Positions 33,766-44,220 of a stretch of 59,714 nt of DNA are shown in pieces. Where the stretch lies: assembly GCA_031271465.1 (NCBI GenBank), contig JAISVR010000046.1, positions 1 through 59,714 on the forward strand, in the 5' to 3' direction. The notes beneath the pieces were generated by a model, which saw only the letters and a list, made by a program, of their open reading frames with translations, was not told the DNA's origin and searched no databases. The stretch is from Prevotellaceae bacterium (GTDB lineage Bacteria; Bacteroidota; Bacteroidia; Bacteroidales; Paludibacteraceae). The position numbers and the translations under genes are program-made. Positions within the stretch are counted from its first letter, which is position 1. Every line of letters begins with the position of its first letter.

Positions 33766-36700
33766 ATGAATCACAAAGCATCTCGTTGGTACAACATAGC
33801 AAAAAAAACGGTAAAAACAGTCTTGGCTGTTTTAGCTGTTTTTTTTGTGCTTACAGGTACTGCGGTTGCACTGATACAAAACAAACAAGTACAACACTAT
33901 CTTATTAATGAACTTACACTTTATTTTTCCGAAAAACTTGGGGTTGATGTACAAATTGCTTCAGTCGATTTAGCTTTTGTCAACAAAATTTCGCTTCGGC
34001 AGGTATACCTTGAAGACCAGCAAGGAGATACCCTTTTCTTTGTCAATCGTATCGATTTGGGAATCAAACTTCTTCCGCTTTTTCATAAACGAGTGATTTG
34101 CAATAATGTGGAGCTTTATAATCCTTATGGGCGATTGCTTATAGACAAACAAAATCGACTTAATGCAACATTTTTGATAGATGCTTTCAAAAGCGACAAG
34201 CCTTCGCAATCGAAATTCAGTTTTGAGATAGATAATATTAAAATTCGCGACCTTCGCTTCAGTTTCGACAACGAAAACTTTGCTCCGGCGCCCGAAAAAT
34301 TTGATGCCCGGCATATTGCCGTAAACGATTTCGACGCCGATATTGTTCTGCGTGAGTTGGATTTAGACAAACAAATCGTGCAGTTTGGTGTAAAATCATT
34401 ATCGTTCAAAGAACAGTCGGGTTTCAGGTTAAAAAACCTCAGCTTGTCGACAACCGCCGAAGGAAACAAGATTAGCATAAACAACCTGAATATCGAATTA
34501 CCTAATTCGCAACTCAATTTTTTACCCATAAGTTGCTATCTCGATTCGTTGCAGAAAAAAGACTTAACCAAAGCGCAATTTGATGTTGGAATTGCTTCGT
34601 CGGAAATAATGCTGTACGATTTGCAGGCATTTGTCCCAGCCTTTAACCGATTGCGCGAAAAAACTCTTGTAACCGCTGAAATATCGGGTTCGCTTGCCGA
34701 CCTTAAAATTAAAAACCTGCAACTATCGTACGATGATGCTTTGTCCGTAGCCGGCGATTTTACCTTTGCAGGTTTACCCAATTTAAACAACACATTCGTT
34801 CATGCTCAATTAAATAACATTTCGACCAATCGTGCCAAGCTGCAAGATATGCTATCCGACATTAAGGCTACTCCCGTGATGTTGCCCGAACAGCTTGAAC
34901 AGTTGGGCAACTTGCATTATTCGGGCACGGTGTTGGGTTTTATCAGCAATATGGCTGTAAATGGCAAATTGCGCAGCAGGATGGGAGTATTAAATACCGA
35001 TATACGATTGAAGGTATTACCCAATTTTGATGGTGTTGATTACAATGGGTCGCTCAATGCCGAACATTTGAACACCGCTCTCTTGTTTGGCGACAGTACA
35101 ACGGTTGATGATGTTTCGCTCAAAATCTCGTCCGAAGGCAGTATTCGCCCCAACAACAATATCGAAGGTAAGATTGAAGGCTTATTATCGTCGATGAAAT
35201 TCAAAAATTACAACTACAACAACATTGCTTTCGACGGAAAATTTAACTCTACCGACTTTACGGGCAAGGTATCGCTCAACGACCCGAATGCCGAACTTGC
35301 TTTCGACGGCAAGCTTAGTTTGGCGAAAAAAATGCCGGTGGGTAATTTTCATCTGAGCGTAAAACATTTACGACCTTATCAACTTAACTTGATAAAAAAA
35401 TACAAAGATTTAAATGTAGCTTTCGAAATTAATACCAATTTTTCGGGCAAAGCCATTGATAAAGTAACCACCAATGTGTTGATTGACGAACTACGACTTA
35501 GCAACCGGGAGCAAGAAATTGCCGTAAACAAAATATACCTGAAATCGGAAATTACGGATACGATAAGCCGCATCAGCATTGACTCCGATTTGTTGTCGGG
35601 CGAGGCGCGCGGTCGTTTTTCCTTTTCCGATTTAGCCCAAAATCTTCGCAAGGAATTTTACCATTATTTGCCATCGCTGGAAAAGGAAGAAAAAACGAAT
35701 AAGCAAAAACCGACAATCAATGATTTTGTGTTTCACTTTTCGCATTTCGAGCTCGACAGTTTGGCAGCAATATTGGATATGAAGGTAAAGGTTTCGCCGC
35801 AAACCTCCATCGCCGGTTTTTTGAACGACAGTATCGGTAAGTTCCGTTTGGAATTGACAAGTCCCGAACTGCGATTTAACAAGCAGCATTTTAAAAATCT
35901 TCGTCTTATATGCGATAATCCCGACCAAGCGATTATGCTCTCGTTGATTTCCCAGTTGGGACGACAAAGCCGTTTTGAGCTTACTTCGCAAGTTGCCAAT
36001 GATTCGCTTTTGCTCCATTTGAACCTGACAAACCCCGGGAAAATTTCGGGAGATGTTCATGTGCAAAGCCATTTCGAAAAAAATGAACAAGGCATATCAA
36101 CGGCAGAAATAAATATTCTTCCTTCGAAACTGATGATAAAAGATGCGCCGTGGGATATACAAAAAGGCTTAATCTCTACCGATTTTAAAGCATTAGATAT
36201 ATCTAATCTTTCGCTTGAACACGACCAGCAGTTTATCAAAATTCGTGGGCGCGCATCTTCTTCGCCTACCGATACGGTATTTGTCAAATTGCAGGATTTT
36301 CAACTCGCTTATTTGCTCAATTTGGTACGGGTAACAAATCCTAAAATGGAATCTCTGGTTACAGGCTGGGGACGGGTATCGAATGTTTTCGGCAAAATGA
36401 TGCTCGAACTTAATGTGTTAGGCAAGCATTTCAGCTTCAACGACTGCTTGTGGGGCGACACCAAACTTCGCAGTAAGTGGGACGGCGACACGAAATTATT
36501 GACATCAAACGGGGTGATTGTAAATGGAGCAGATACCGTAGGAAAAATAGATGGCAGTTATTATCCGCCGGGCGATTCGCTCGACTTTGCCGTAATTGCC
36601 AAAGGTTTGAAAATAGATTTCCTGCGCCCGTATTTTAGCGGAATACTCGACAGTGTGAGCGGTAGCGGTAGCGGGAAAATTAAAATTCTTGGCAAGCTCA

Positions 36701-38256
36701 AAACAATGCTTTTCGATGGCGATGTGGCAATAAACAACGGGAAATTCACAGTGAGTTACCTGAAAACTTCCTATTCATTTTCAGACACTGTACATCTGCG
36801 TCCCAAAGAAATAAGTTTTAGAAACATCAAGGTATACGATAGCGAAAAACATCAAGGCGTGTTCAGCGGACAGCTTAGCCATTCTTTTTTCAAAAATATG
36901 CGCTACAATTTTAATATTGAATGCAACGATTTGTTGGCTCTCAATACTACCGTGCACGACAATCCCGATTTTTATGGGCGTGCCTACGGAACCGGTAGAG
37001 TACGCATACAAGGAGAGCCCGGCAAAATCAATTTCAATATCAATGTGCGGAGCGAAGCAGGAACCCATATAACTATTCCGATAGCAAAGACAGCAGTAGC
37101 AAGTTCCAATTCTTTTATTCAATTTGTAAAGAAAGACGACGAACCGCAACCGAAAAGAAATCGCAGGCAACAAGTAGTGGTCGAACCAACTCCGCCTACC
37201 AATATGAACCTTACTATGCAGCTTGAAGCCACTCCCGATGCCCAAATAAAACTACTTATCGACCCTGTGGGAGGCGATATGGTAAGCGCAACCGGAAACG
37301 GGAACATGCGCATTGAATACAACAGCGGTGGATTAAAAATGTATGGTAGCTACGAAGTAGAACAAGGTGAATATATGTTTACGCTGCAACAAGTAGTGCG
37401 TAAAAATTTCAGTATCAGGCAAGGCGGTAACATCCAATGGACAGGTAATCCCTATCAAGCAACTATTGCCCTCGATGCGATATATACCATACCTTCGGTT
37501 TCGTTGTTCGATATTATGGACGAAGACGAAATCCTGAGTCGTGCCGTGCCTCGTAGCAATGTGCCTGTAAACTGTTTGCTCAGACTTACCGGCGACCTTA
37601 CAAAGCCCAATATCACTTTCGACATCGAATTGCCTTCCGACCCCGAAACACAGCGACGGGTAAAAAGCATTGTGAGTACCGAAGAGATGATGAACCGCGA
37701 ATTTCTCGCCTTACTGGTGATGAATCGTTTTTATAAACCGGAATATTTGCAAAATACGCGTTCCGATTTCAATTCGGATATGGTGTCGGTATTAGCCTCC
37801 ACTGTGTCGGGACAACTTAACAGCTGGCTCGGACAAATGAGCGACAAATTCAGTGTTGGTTTAAATGCCCGGTTGGGTAGCGCGTATGCCCCCGGCAGCG
37901 AATATGAAGTAGCTTTAATGTATCAACCTAACAGCCGGTTGGTGATAAACAGTAACCTCGGCTATCGCGACGATATGCTTTACAATACTACCGGTTCCAA
38001 TTTTGTGGGCGATGTAGACATTGAATACAAGCTCAATCGCTCGGGAAAATTGCGAGCCAAAGCCTATTCGCACTCTGCCGATGCGTATTATCTGAACACA
38101 ATGGGAGCTGCAAAAACAACACAAGGAGTAGGATTGCTCTACCGCGAAGATTTTAATTCGTTCTCGAAATTGATTAATCAATATTTTGCCCGGAAAGCAA
38201 CTAAAAAACCCGACACAACAGGAATAAGAAACGATTCGATAATAACTAAAAAATAA
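33766..38256 (+). CDS. tamB: Translocation/assembly module TamB (DUF490) protein
   Basis: 1496 residues. One N-terminal membrane anchor ('TVKTVLAVLAVFFVLTGTAVAL'-type segment at about 18-38), then a very long chain of beta strands and a C-terminal TamB/DUF490 domain ('GGNIQWTGNPYQATIALDAIYTIPSV' in part, 'NCLLRLTGDLTKPNITFDIELPS', final barrel-like strands). TamB bridges the envelope, moving lipids or helping outer-membrane protein insertion. ATG 33766 is chosen because the in-frame region upstream contains the promoter element. It reads directly into the DUF3256 gene (13-bp gap). Confidence 0.92.
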   Translation: MNHKASRWYNIAKKTVKTVLAVLAVFFVLTGTAVALIQNKQVQHYLINELTLYFSEKLGVDVQIASVDLAFVNKISLRQVYLEDQQGDTLFFVNRIDLGIKLLPLFHKRVICNNVELYNPYGRLLIDKQNRLNATFLIDAFKSDKPSQSKFSFEIDNIKIRDLRFSFDNENFAPAPEKFDARHIAVNDFDADIVLRELDLDKQIVQFGVKSLSFKEQSGFRLKNLSLSTTAEGNKISINNLNIELPNSQLNFLPISCYLDSLQKKDLTKAQFDVGIASSEIMLYDLQAFVPAFNRLREKTLVTAEISGSLADLKIKNLQLSYDDALSVAGDFTFAGLPNLNNTFVHAQLNNISTNRAKLQDMLSDIKATPVMLPEQLEQLGNLHYSGTVLGFISNMAVNGKLRSRMGVLNTDIRLKVLPNFDGVDYNGSLNAEHLNTALLFGDSTTVDDVSLKISSEGSIRPNNNIEGKIEGLLSSMKFKNYNYNNIAFDGKFNSTDFTGKVSLNDPNAELAFDGKLSLAKKMPVGNFHLSVKHLRPYQLNLIKKYKDLNVAFEINTNFSGKAIDKVTTNVLIDELRLSNREQEIAVNKIYLKSEITDTISRISIDSDLLSGEARGRFSFSDLAQNLRKEFYHYLPSLEKEEKTNKQKPTINDFVFHFSHFELDSLAAILDMKVKVSPQTSIAGFLNDSIGKFRLELTSPELRFNKQHFKNLRLICDNPDQAIMLSLISQLGRQSRFELTSQVANDSLLLHLNLTNPGKISGDVHVQSHFEKNEQGISTAEINILPSKLMIKDAPWDIQKGLISTDFKALDISNLSLEHDQQFIKIRGRASSSPTDTVFVKLQDFQLAYLLNLVRVTNPKMESLVTGWGRVSNVFGKMMLELNVLGKHFSFNDCLWGDTKLRSKWDGDTKLLTSNGVIVNGADTVGKIDGSYYPPGDSLDFAVIAKGLKIDFLRPYFSGILDSVSGSGSGKIKILGKLKTMLFDGDVAINNGKFTVSYLKTSYSFSDTVHLRPKEISFRNIKVYDSEKHQGVFSGQLSHSFFKNMRYNFNIECNDLLALNTTVHDNPDFYGRAYGTGRVRIQGEPGKINFNINVRSEAGTHITIPIAKTAVASSNSFIQFVKKDDEPQPKRNRRQQVVVEPTPPTNMNLTMQLEATPDAQIKLLIDPVGGDMVSATGNGNMRIEYNSGGLKMYGSYEVEQGEYMFTLQQVVRKNFSIRQGGNIQWTGNPYQATIALDAIYTIPSVSLFDIMDEDEILSRAVPRSNVPVNCLLRLTGDLTKPNITFDIELPSDPETQRRVKSIVSTEEMMNREFLALLVMNRFYKPEYLQNTRSDFNSDMVSVLASTVSGQLNSWLGQMSDKFSVGLNARLGSAYAPGSEYEVALMYQPNSRLVINSNLGYRDDMLYNTTGSNFVGDVDIEYKLNRSGKLRAKAYSHSADAYYLNTMGAAKTTQGVGLLYREDFNSFSKLINQYFARKATKKPDTTGIRNDSIITKK

Positions 38257-38269
38257 ACTCATTAAAAAA

Positions 38270-38938
38270 ATGAAAAGACGATTTAAATACTTTGCAGGAA
38301 TTTTTGCCCTGTGTCTAAGCTCTGCTGTTGAGGCACAAAGCCCGATTGAAAAAATGTTTGTATCAATGCCCGATGCCTACTACCTGTCGCTTTCGTCGGA
38401 AATGCGTAACAAAATGTTGTCAGCCTACATATCCGATAGTACTTCGACGATGAAAAATCGCTTTCGAGGCGAGAGTTCCATCCAACTCCTTGACCGCGAA
38501 CAACAGCTCGTTGTGGTAAAAAATTCGGCACAAGGAACAGTGGAAATAAAAGCCCTGCAACGCAACGATTCAATTGTTCAAATAGCGGTGATATTCACGG
38601 CTTGTGCTCCGGCGTGCGATTCACATATCGGGTTCTTTGGGTCAAACTGGCAAATACTTGCGCATACGCTAATGCCTTCGCCGGCAATTACCGATTTTTT
38701 GAATACGGAAAAAATCCTCGCCGATGGCAAACAGGTAAACGATATTGTTGAGCGTTTCGATATCATATTTCTTCAGGCTACTTTTGCAGGACAGGGCAAC
38801 AACATTGAGGTAACTCTCAACTCCAAAAAATTCTTGGAAAAAGAACAATACGAAGCCCTCAAACCTTATCTCAAAGGCTCTAAATTGCTCTACGAATGGC
38901 GCAACAATGCGTTTGAAAAATCGTCGTGTTATTGGTAA
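38270..38938 (+). CDS. Exported DUF3256 family protein
   Basis: 222 residues with signal peptide ending 'SSAVEA'. It matches the Bacteroidota family DUF3256 through 'IEKMFVSMPDAYYLSLSSEMRNKML' (in part 'MPDAYYLSLS') and 'ACDSHIGFFGSNWQIL'. Function unknown; presumably periplasmic. It lies between tamB and a TPR gene in one direction, so a role in the envelope is plausible but not shown. Confidence 0.82.
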   Translation: MKRRFKYFAGIFALCLSSAVEAQSPIEKMFVSMPDAYYLSLSSEMRNKMLSAYISDSTSTMKNRFRGESSIQLLDREQQLVVVKNSAQGTVEIKALQRNDSIVQIAVIFTACAPACDSHIGFFGSNWQILAHTLMPSPAITDFLNTEKILADGKQVNDIVERFDIIFLQATFAGQGNNIEVTLNSKKFLEKEQYEALKPYLKGSKLLYEWRNNAFEKSSCYW

Positions 38939-38951
38939 AAAACATCGAATT

Positions 38952-41177
38952 ATGACACAGCAGGAAATTATAGTGGCTTATAATACAATTTGTCGGGGTT
39001 TGGAGCAAAAACAGCTCAAAGAAACTCTCGACAAAATGGCTTTTTTAGCGCAAAGCAGCAACAATTGGCAGCTTAGCGAAGAAGTTGCGGCACAGAAAGA
39101 AACCTATCAGCAGTTGCTTAATTATTCCATAAGCGATGTGCAAGACCCGCAGCAGAAAAAGATTTACGCCACGCTTCAAGCAAATTGCTACAAACTTGCC
39201 GACAGCATAAAAGAAGTGTTGCTCACCATTTATTCGTCCAATTTTGTATACTCGCAAAAGCGTTATTTCGACCATTTGCAAATCAATATAACTCAGTTAC
39301 TTGCCGAACTCGAAAGTACAAGTTCGCATTCGTCGCTTTCGCGCCTGCTTGAAGAAAGCCTGCAAACTTCCGGTAAACGCAAGGAATACGCACAACAGCA
39401 CGAAGAATTATCCAACCGGTTGTTTATGTATTTATGGCTTTCGGCAGCAAAAGGGGTGGAAGATTTCCGGCTCGTAATGGACAACGAATATCTTTCGTCG
39501 ATTGAAAAAAGTCTCTGCGTGTCGGCTCTCACGCTATCGCTGTTGCGCTATTTCGACGAAGAGCGTTTGCTGTTGCTTGTCGACCTGTGCGAACATGCCG
39601 ATCTGCAACTTGCCCAACGCGCGCTGGTGGGATTGTTGCCCGTGCTCGCTAAATACAACGAACGCCTGCCCCTTTTCACGCACATTCGAAATCGTCTGGT
39701 TATTTTCTTCGACGATGGAGGAAACCGGCAACGCATTAAAAAAATAATAATGCAATATATCCGTAGTACCGAAACTGAGCAACTCACCCGAAAAATGCAG
39801 GAAGAAATCCTTCCCGAAATGATGAAAATGGCTCCATTGCTAAAAGAACAAATGGAACACGATACGCAGGCAGCGCGTAACTCCGACGACCCCGACGATC
39901 TTAATCCCGAATGGCAGGAAAAACTCGAAGAAAGCGGTATTGCCGAAAAATTGCGCGAAGTAACCGAGTTGCAAATGGAAGGCTCCGATGTATATATGAG
40001 TACTTTTGCAATGCTTAAAAATTTTCCGTTTTTCAACGAAACAAGCAATTGGTTTCGTCCTTTCGAATTTTCGCAAGCAGACATCAGCGAGTTGTTTGCC
40101 GAAACCGACAACAGTTTTATTGCAGCCATGATGAACAATAGTCAGATGTGCAATTCCGACCGATATTCGTTTTGTTTCAGCATGCTAAAAATGTCGGAGA
40201 AAGAACGCAAAATGCTTAGTGCCGCATTTGCTGCCGAAGCCGAACAACTGAAAGAAATAGAGAATGAAGAAAATATATTGCGCAAAAACCTGCAAGCCGA
40301 ACAAACTTCAAACGCTTATATACAGGATTTGTACCGTTTTTTCAACCTCTTTCAGTATCGTCGCGATTTTGATTCGCCTTTTGCCTATGCGCTCGATTTT
40401 CACAATACCTGGTTTTTCTCTCTCATTGCTTTCAATGCGGAAGATATTCGCGAAATTACCGAATATTATTTCGCAAAAAAATGCTACAAACAGGCGTTGC
40501 AACTTTTTGAAAACCTGCAACGCGATACCGAAACACTCATCGACATTTGTCAGAAAATGGGTTACTGCCACCAACAACTCGGCAATATAGATGCAGCTCT
40601 CGGCGACTACTTGAAAGCAGAAATTATTGAACCCGATAATGGGTGGACTATTCGCAAAATAGCCTATTGCTATCGCTTGCAAGGCAATTACGAAAAAGCA
40701 CTGGAATACTACCTGCATGCCGAACAATTGCAGCCCGACAACCATAACTTGACCGTACAGGCGGGCAACTGTTACCTTCAGCTGCAGCAATACGATAAGG
40801 CAATTGCCTGCTATTTCAAAGTAGAATTTTCTTCGACCGATAATGTAAAAATGTGGCGTGCTATTGCATGGGCGTCGTTTCTTGCCGGCAAATTGCCGCA
40901 AGCGGAAAAGTTTTACCGGCAAGCCATCGAGCAGCAACTTATTTGGACCGATTACCTGAATCTTGCTCATGTGTTGTGGGCATTGGGCAATAAGCAGCAG
41001 GCAATTGAAAATTATAAACTTTCCATTGCAACCAATGCTAACAACATGGATGATTTTATAAACCACTTTGCCCTTGGTAACCGCTATTTGGTAGAAAAAG
41101 GTATCGATCCCGAAGACATTGCGCTCGTGTTGGATTATTTGCGCTACTTTGCACAAACAAACAAGTTTAATCAATAA
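38952..41177 (+). CDS. Large tetratricopeptide-repeat protein
   Basis: 741 residues, cytoplasmic by absence of a signal peptide. The N-terminal 500 residues are helical with no recognised domain. Residues about 520-690 contain at least five TPR units, including 'YKQALQLFENLQRD', 'GNIDAALGDYLKAEIIEPDN', 'GNYEKALEYYLHAEQLQPDN' and 'QQYDKAIACYFKVEF'. These mediate protein contacts. The ATG at 38952 is preferred to the frame-open codon at 38907, which overlaps the DUF3256 gene. Partner unknown. Confidence 0.85.
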   Translation: MTQQEIIVAYNTICRGLEQKQLKETLDKMAFLAQSSNNWQLSEEVAAQKETYQQLLNYSISDVQDPQQKKIYATLQANCYKLADSIKEVLLTIYSSNFVYSQKRYFDHLQINITQLLAELESTSSHSSLSRLLEESLQTSGKRKEYAQQHEELSNRLFMYLWLSAAKGVEDFRLVMDNEYLSSIEKSLCVSALTLSLLRYFDEERLLLLVDLCEHADLQLAQRALVGLLPVLAKYNERLPLFTHIRNRLVIFFDDGGNRQRIKKIIMQYIRSTETEQLTRKMQEEILPEMMKMAPLLKEQMEHDTQAARNSDDPDDLNPEWQEKLEESGIAEKLREVTELQMEGSDVYMSTFAMLKNFPFFNETSNWFRPFEFSQADISELFAETDNSFIAAMMNNSQMCNSDRYSFCFSMLKMSEKERKMLSAAFAAEAEQLKEIENEENILRKNLQAEQTSNAYIQDLYRFFNLFQYRRDFDSPFAYALDFHNTWFFSLIAFNAEDIREITEYYFAKKCYKQALQLFENLQRDTETLIDICQKMGYCHQQLGNIDAALGDYLKAEIIEPDNGWTIRKIAYCYRLQGNYEKALEYYLHAEQLQPDNHNLTVQAGNCYLQLQQYDKAIACYFKVEFSSTDNVKMWRAIAWASFLAGKLPQAEKFYRQAIEQQLIWTDYLNLAHVLWALGNKQQAIENYKLSIATNANNMDDFINHFALGNRYLVEKGIDPEDIALVLDYLRYFAQTNKFNQ

Positions 41178-41375
41178 ACTCACCAAGAGTTAAGAACAAA
41201 AAATTGATGCCATGCAAAGTCAAAAGCAACTTTAATGCAAATAAAATTCAAAAATGAGGTTGTCGAATTATCAAAGCAGAATGATGTTAAAAGAGATTAT
41301 TCTAAATAAATTTCTCATAGTTCGTTATCTCGTAACCTTTGAAAATATGCTACATTTGTGTCTTTTTCCGGAACA
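41178..41375. other. Intergenic region before recQ
   Basis: AT-rich, about 200 bp, no gene seen. It contains a weak inverted repeat (ctcaccaagagtt, 41187-41199) after the TPR gene and the recQ -7 element at its right end. Confidence 0.4.
41351..41358 (+). promoter_or_regulatory. -7 element of recQ
   Basis: TACATTTG matches TAnnTTTG and lies 17 bp before the ATG at 41376. It overlaps the alternative GTG start at 41358, which is therefore unlikely. Confidence 0.6.
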
Positions 41376-43277
41376 ATGAGCAATTTCGCCGAAACATTAA
41401 AAAAATATTGGGGCTACGACGGCTTTCGTCCGTTGCAGGAAGATATTATCCGTTCCGTAGCATCGGGGCGCGATACGCTGGGGCTGATGCCTACGGGCGG
41501 CGGAAAGTCGCTCACTTTTCAGGTGCCGGCAATGGCGACAAACGGCATTTGTATTGTGGTAACTCCGCTTATTGCGCTGATGAAAGACCAGGTGGATAAC
41601 CTGCGCCGTCGCCGAATCAAAGCTGCCGCGGTGTATTCGGGTATGACGCGCGAGGAAATTATTGTTACGCTTGATAATTGCCTTTATGGCGACTACAAAT
41701 TCCTGTATGTTTCGCCCGAACGATTAACCACCGAACTGTTTCTTTCACGCCTTCCACAGATGAAAGTAAATCTGCTGGCGGTAGACGAATCGCATTGCAT
41801 TTCGCAGTGGGGTTACGATTTTCGCCCGTCGTACCTGCGTATTGCTGAAGTGCGCGAATATTTGCCCGATACGCCCGTGCTTGCTCTCACTGCCACCGCC
41901 ACACCCGAAGTGGTGAAAGATATTCAGGCTCAATTGAAATTTGGTGGTGAGAATGTTTTTCAAAAAAGCTTTGCCCGAAAAAATTTAGCGTATGTCGTGC
42001 GCAATACCGATGATAAGCCGGGGCAGCTGCTCAGTATTTTGAACAAAGTGCCGGGAACAGCCGTGGTGTATGTGCGCGACCGTAAAAAAACGAAAGAGAT
42101 TGCCGATTTCTTAAATCAAAATGATATCTCCGCCGAACATTTTCATGCCGGACTTTCGAACGACAGCAAAGATCAACGGCAGGTGCGATGGAAAAATAAT
42201 CAAACCCGCGTAATGGTATCTACCAATGCTTTTGGAATGGGTATCGACAAGCCCGATGTGCGCGTAGTGGTACATCTCGATTTGCCCGATTCGCTCGAAG
42301 CCTATTTTCAGGAGGCGGGACGGGCGGGGCGCGACGAACAAAAAGCTTATGCAGTGCTCCTCTACAACAAAAGCGATTCTACCAAACTGAAAAAGCGTCT
42401 TTCGGACTCTTTCCCCGACAAAGAACGCATTCGAACGACTTACGAAAAGCTGGCAAGTTTTTTCCAAATGGGTGTGGGTAGTGGCGAAGGAATGGTGTTG
42501 CCATTTAATCTGGTAGAATTTTGCAGGGCATTCAAACTGCCCATTTTGCCGACCTACAACGCGCTGAAAAATCTCGAACATGCGGGCTATCTCGAACTTA
42601 CAGACGAATTGGACAATCCTTCGCGACTGATGTTTGTTGTGCATAAAGAGGAATTGTATCATTTTCAAACCAATAATCCGCAGCTTGACCGCTTGATGCA
42701 AATTGTGTTGCGCTCGTATACGGGGCTTTTTACCGAATATGCCCATATCGACGAAGATACGCTTGCCAAGCGGATCGGAAGCAATCGCCAAATGGTGTAC
42801 GAACAATTGCGCACGCTGCATCAACAGGGCATTGTGAGTTACATTCCCGCCAAGAAAACGCCTTTTATTATTTACACCCGCAATCGTGTGGAAACCGAGC
42901 GTATTAAACTTCCGCGCGAAACCTACGAAGATCGCCGCAACCGCTATGAAAGCCGCCTAAACGCGATGTTGCTCTATGCTACAGATGCAAATGCCTGTCG
43001 TAGTCAGTTGCTACTCCGCTATTTCGGACAAAAAGATGCGGAAGCTTGTGGACAATGCGATGCGTGTTTGCGTAACCGGGAGCGCGATTTGCCGCAACAT
43101 GAATTTGACAACATACAACAAGAAATTAAAACTGCGTTGAAAAACAATTCGTTAAACTCTCGCGAATTGCTTGGCGCAATCGCTCACAAGCCACATAAAA
43201 TCCTTATCGTCCTTCGTTTTTTGATAGACAACGGTTTTGTTGCCGAAGACAAAAACATGAAACTGCAATGGCTGTGA
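41376..43277 (+). CDS. recQ: ATP-dependent DNA helicase RecQ
   Basis: 633 residues. Helicase motif I is 'PTGGGKS' at 39-45, the DEAH-like box is 'DESHCISQWGYDFRP', and motif VI is 'QEAGRAGRDE'. The zinc-binding part of the RQC region is visible as 'CGQCDAC'. The C-terminal 55 residues are short, so an HRDC domain is absent or reduced: this is the 'short' RecQ common beside the full-length paralogue in Bacteroidota. It unwinds branched DNA in recombination and repair. Confidence 0.93.
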   Translation: MSNFAETLKKYWGYDGFRPLQEDIIRSVASGRDTLGLMPTGGGKSLTFQVPAMATNGICIVVTPLIALMKDQVDNLRRRRIKAAAVYSGMTREEIIVTLDNCLYGDYKFLYVSPERLTTELFLSRLPQMKVNLLAVDESHCISQWGYDFRPSYLRIAEVREYLPDTPVLALTATATPEVVKDIQAQLKFGGENVFQKSFARKNLAYVVRNTDDKPGQLLSILNKVPGTAVVYVRDRKKTKEIADFLNQNDISAEHFHAGLSNDSKDQRQVRWKNNQTRVMVSTNAFGMGIDKPDVRVVVHLDLPDSLEAYFQEAGRAGRDEQKAYAVLLYNKSDSTKLKKRLSDSFPDKERIRTTYEKLASFFQMGVGSGEGMVLPFNLVEFCRAFKLPILPTYNALKNLEHAGYLELTDELDNPSRLMFVVHKEELYHFQTNNPQLDRLMQIVLRSYTGLFTEYAHIDEDTLAKRIGSNRQMVYEQLRTLHQQGIVSYIPAKKTPFIIYTRNRVETERIKLPRETYEDRRNRYESRLNAMLLYATDANACRSQLLLRYFGQKDAEACGQCDACLRNRERDLPQHEFDNIQQEIKTALKNNSLNSRELLGAIAHKPHKILIVLRFLIDNGFVAEDKNMKLQWL

Positions 43278-43292
43278 TAGTCAAAATTTTGC

Positions 43293-43300
43293 TACCTTTG
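43293..43300 (+). promoter_or_regulatory. -7 element of era
   Basis: TACCTTTG, 25 bp before the era ATG. It may drive era, the inserted cassette and der together, as no other good element was found before der. Confidence 0.65.
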
Positions 43301-43325
43301 TCGCAATTTTTAACTGAAAAAAACC

Positions 43326-44207
43326 ATGCACAAAGCAGGATTTGTAAATATAGTGGGTAATCCCAATGTGGGAAAATCTACACTGATGAATGCCTTAGTA
43401 GGCGAACGAATTTCGATTATTACTTCCAAAGCACAAACGACGCGACATCGCATTATGGGAATCGTGAATGGCGAAGATTTCCAAATTGTGTATTCGGATA
43501 CGCCGGGGGTGCTTAAACCCAATTACCGATTACAAGAGCAAATGCTCGGATTTTCGCGTTCGGCGCTTAGCGATGCCGATGTGTTGCTTTATGTTACCGA
43601 TGTGTTTGACAAGAGTGAGCGCAATGCAGATTTTGTCGAAATGGTAAAACAAAACAACGCGCCTGTTATTTTGATTATAAACAAAATAGATTTAATAGAC
43701 CAAGCGAAACTCGAAGAATTAGTGGATTACTGGAAAGAACTCTTGCCGCAAGCCGCGATTTTACCTGTATCGGCAATGCACAAATTTAACCTTGAACCTT
43801 TATTGAAAAAAATCAAGGAATTGTTACCCGACTCGCCACCCTTCTTCGATAAAGACGCACTAACCGACAAACCGGCTCGTTTTTTCGTTACCGAAATTAT
43901 CCGCGAAAAGATTTTGCTCAATTATGACAAGGAAATTCCCTATTCGGTGGAAGTATTGGTAGAACAATTTAAAGAAGAAGCGAACCTGATACGCATCAAT
44001 GCCGTGATTTATGTGGAGCGCGATTCGCAAAAAGGCATTGTTATCGGGCACGGCGGCAAATCCCTTAAAAAAGTAGGCACCGAAGCCCGTAAAGACATTG
44101 AAGCTTTTTTCGAGAAAAAAGTCTATCTCGAACTCTTTGTTAAAGTGGAAAAGGATTGGCGCAACTCGGACAGGAAATTGCGGGGATTTGGGTATAGTTT
44201 GGAATAA
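43326..44207 (+). CDS. era: GTPase Era
   Basis: 293 residues, normal length. G1 'GNPNVGKST' at 10-18, switch I 'TTRHRIMGI', G3 'DTPG', G4 'NKID', and a C-terminal KH domain ('EANLIRINAVIYVERDSQKGIVIGHGGKSLK' in part 'IGHGGKSLKKVG'). Era binds the 3' end of 16S rRNA and couples 30S maturation to the cell cycle. In related genomes it is commonly followed by der; here four genes separate them. Confidence 0.97.
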   Translation: MHKAGFVNIVGNPNVGKSTLMNALVGERISIITSKAQTTRHRIMGIVNGEDFQIVYSDTPGVLKPNYRLQEQMLGFSRSALSDADVLLYVTDVFDKSERNADFVEMVKQNNAPVILIINKIDLIDQAKLEELVDYWKELLPQAAILPVSAMHKFNLEPLLKKIKELLPDSPPFFDKDALTDKPARFFVTEIIREKILLNYDKEIPYSVEVLVEQFKEEANLIRINAVIYVERDSQKGIVIGHGGKSLKKVGTEARKDIEAFFEKKVYLELFVKVEKDWRNSDRKLRGFGYSLE

Positions 44208-44220
44208 AAATAATGTAATA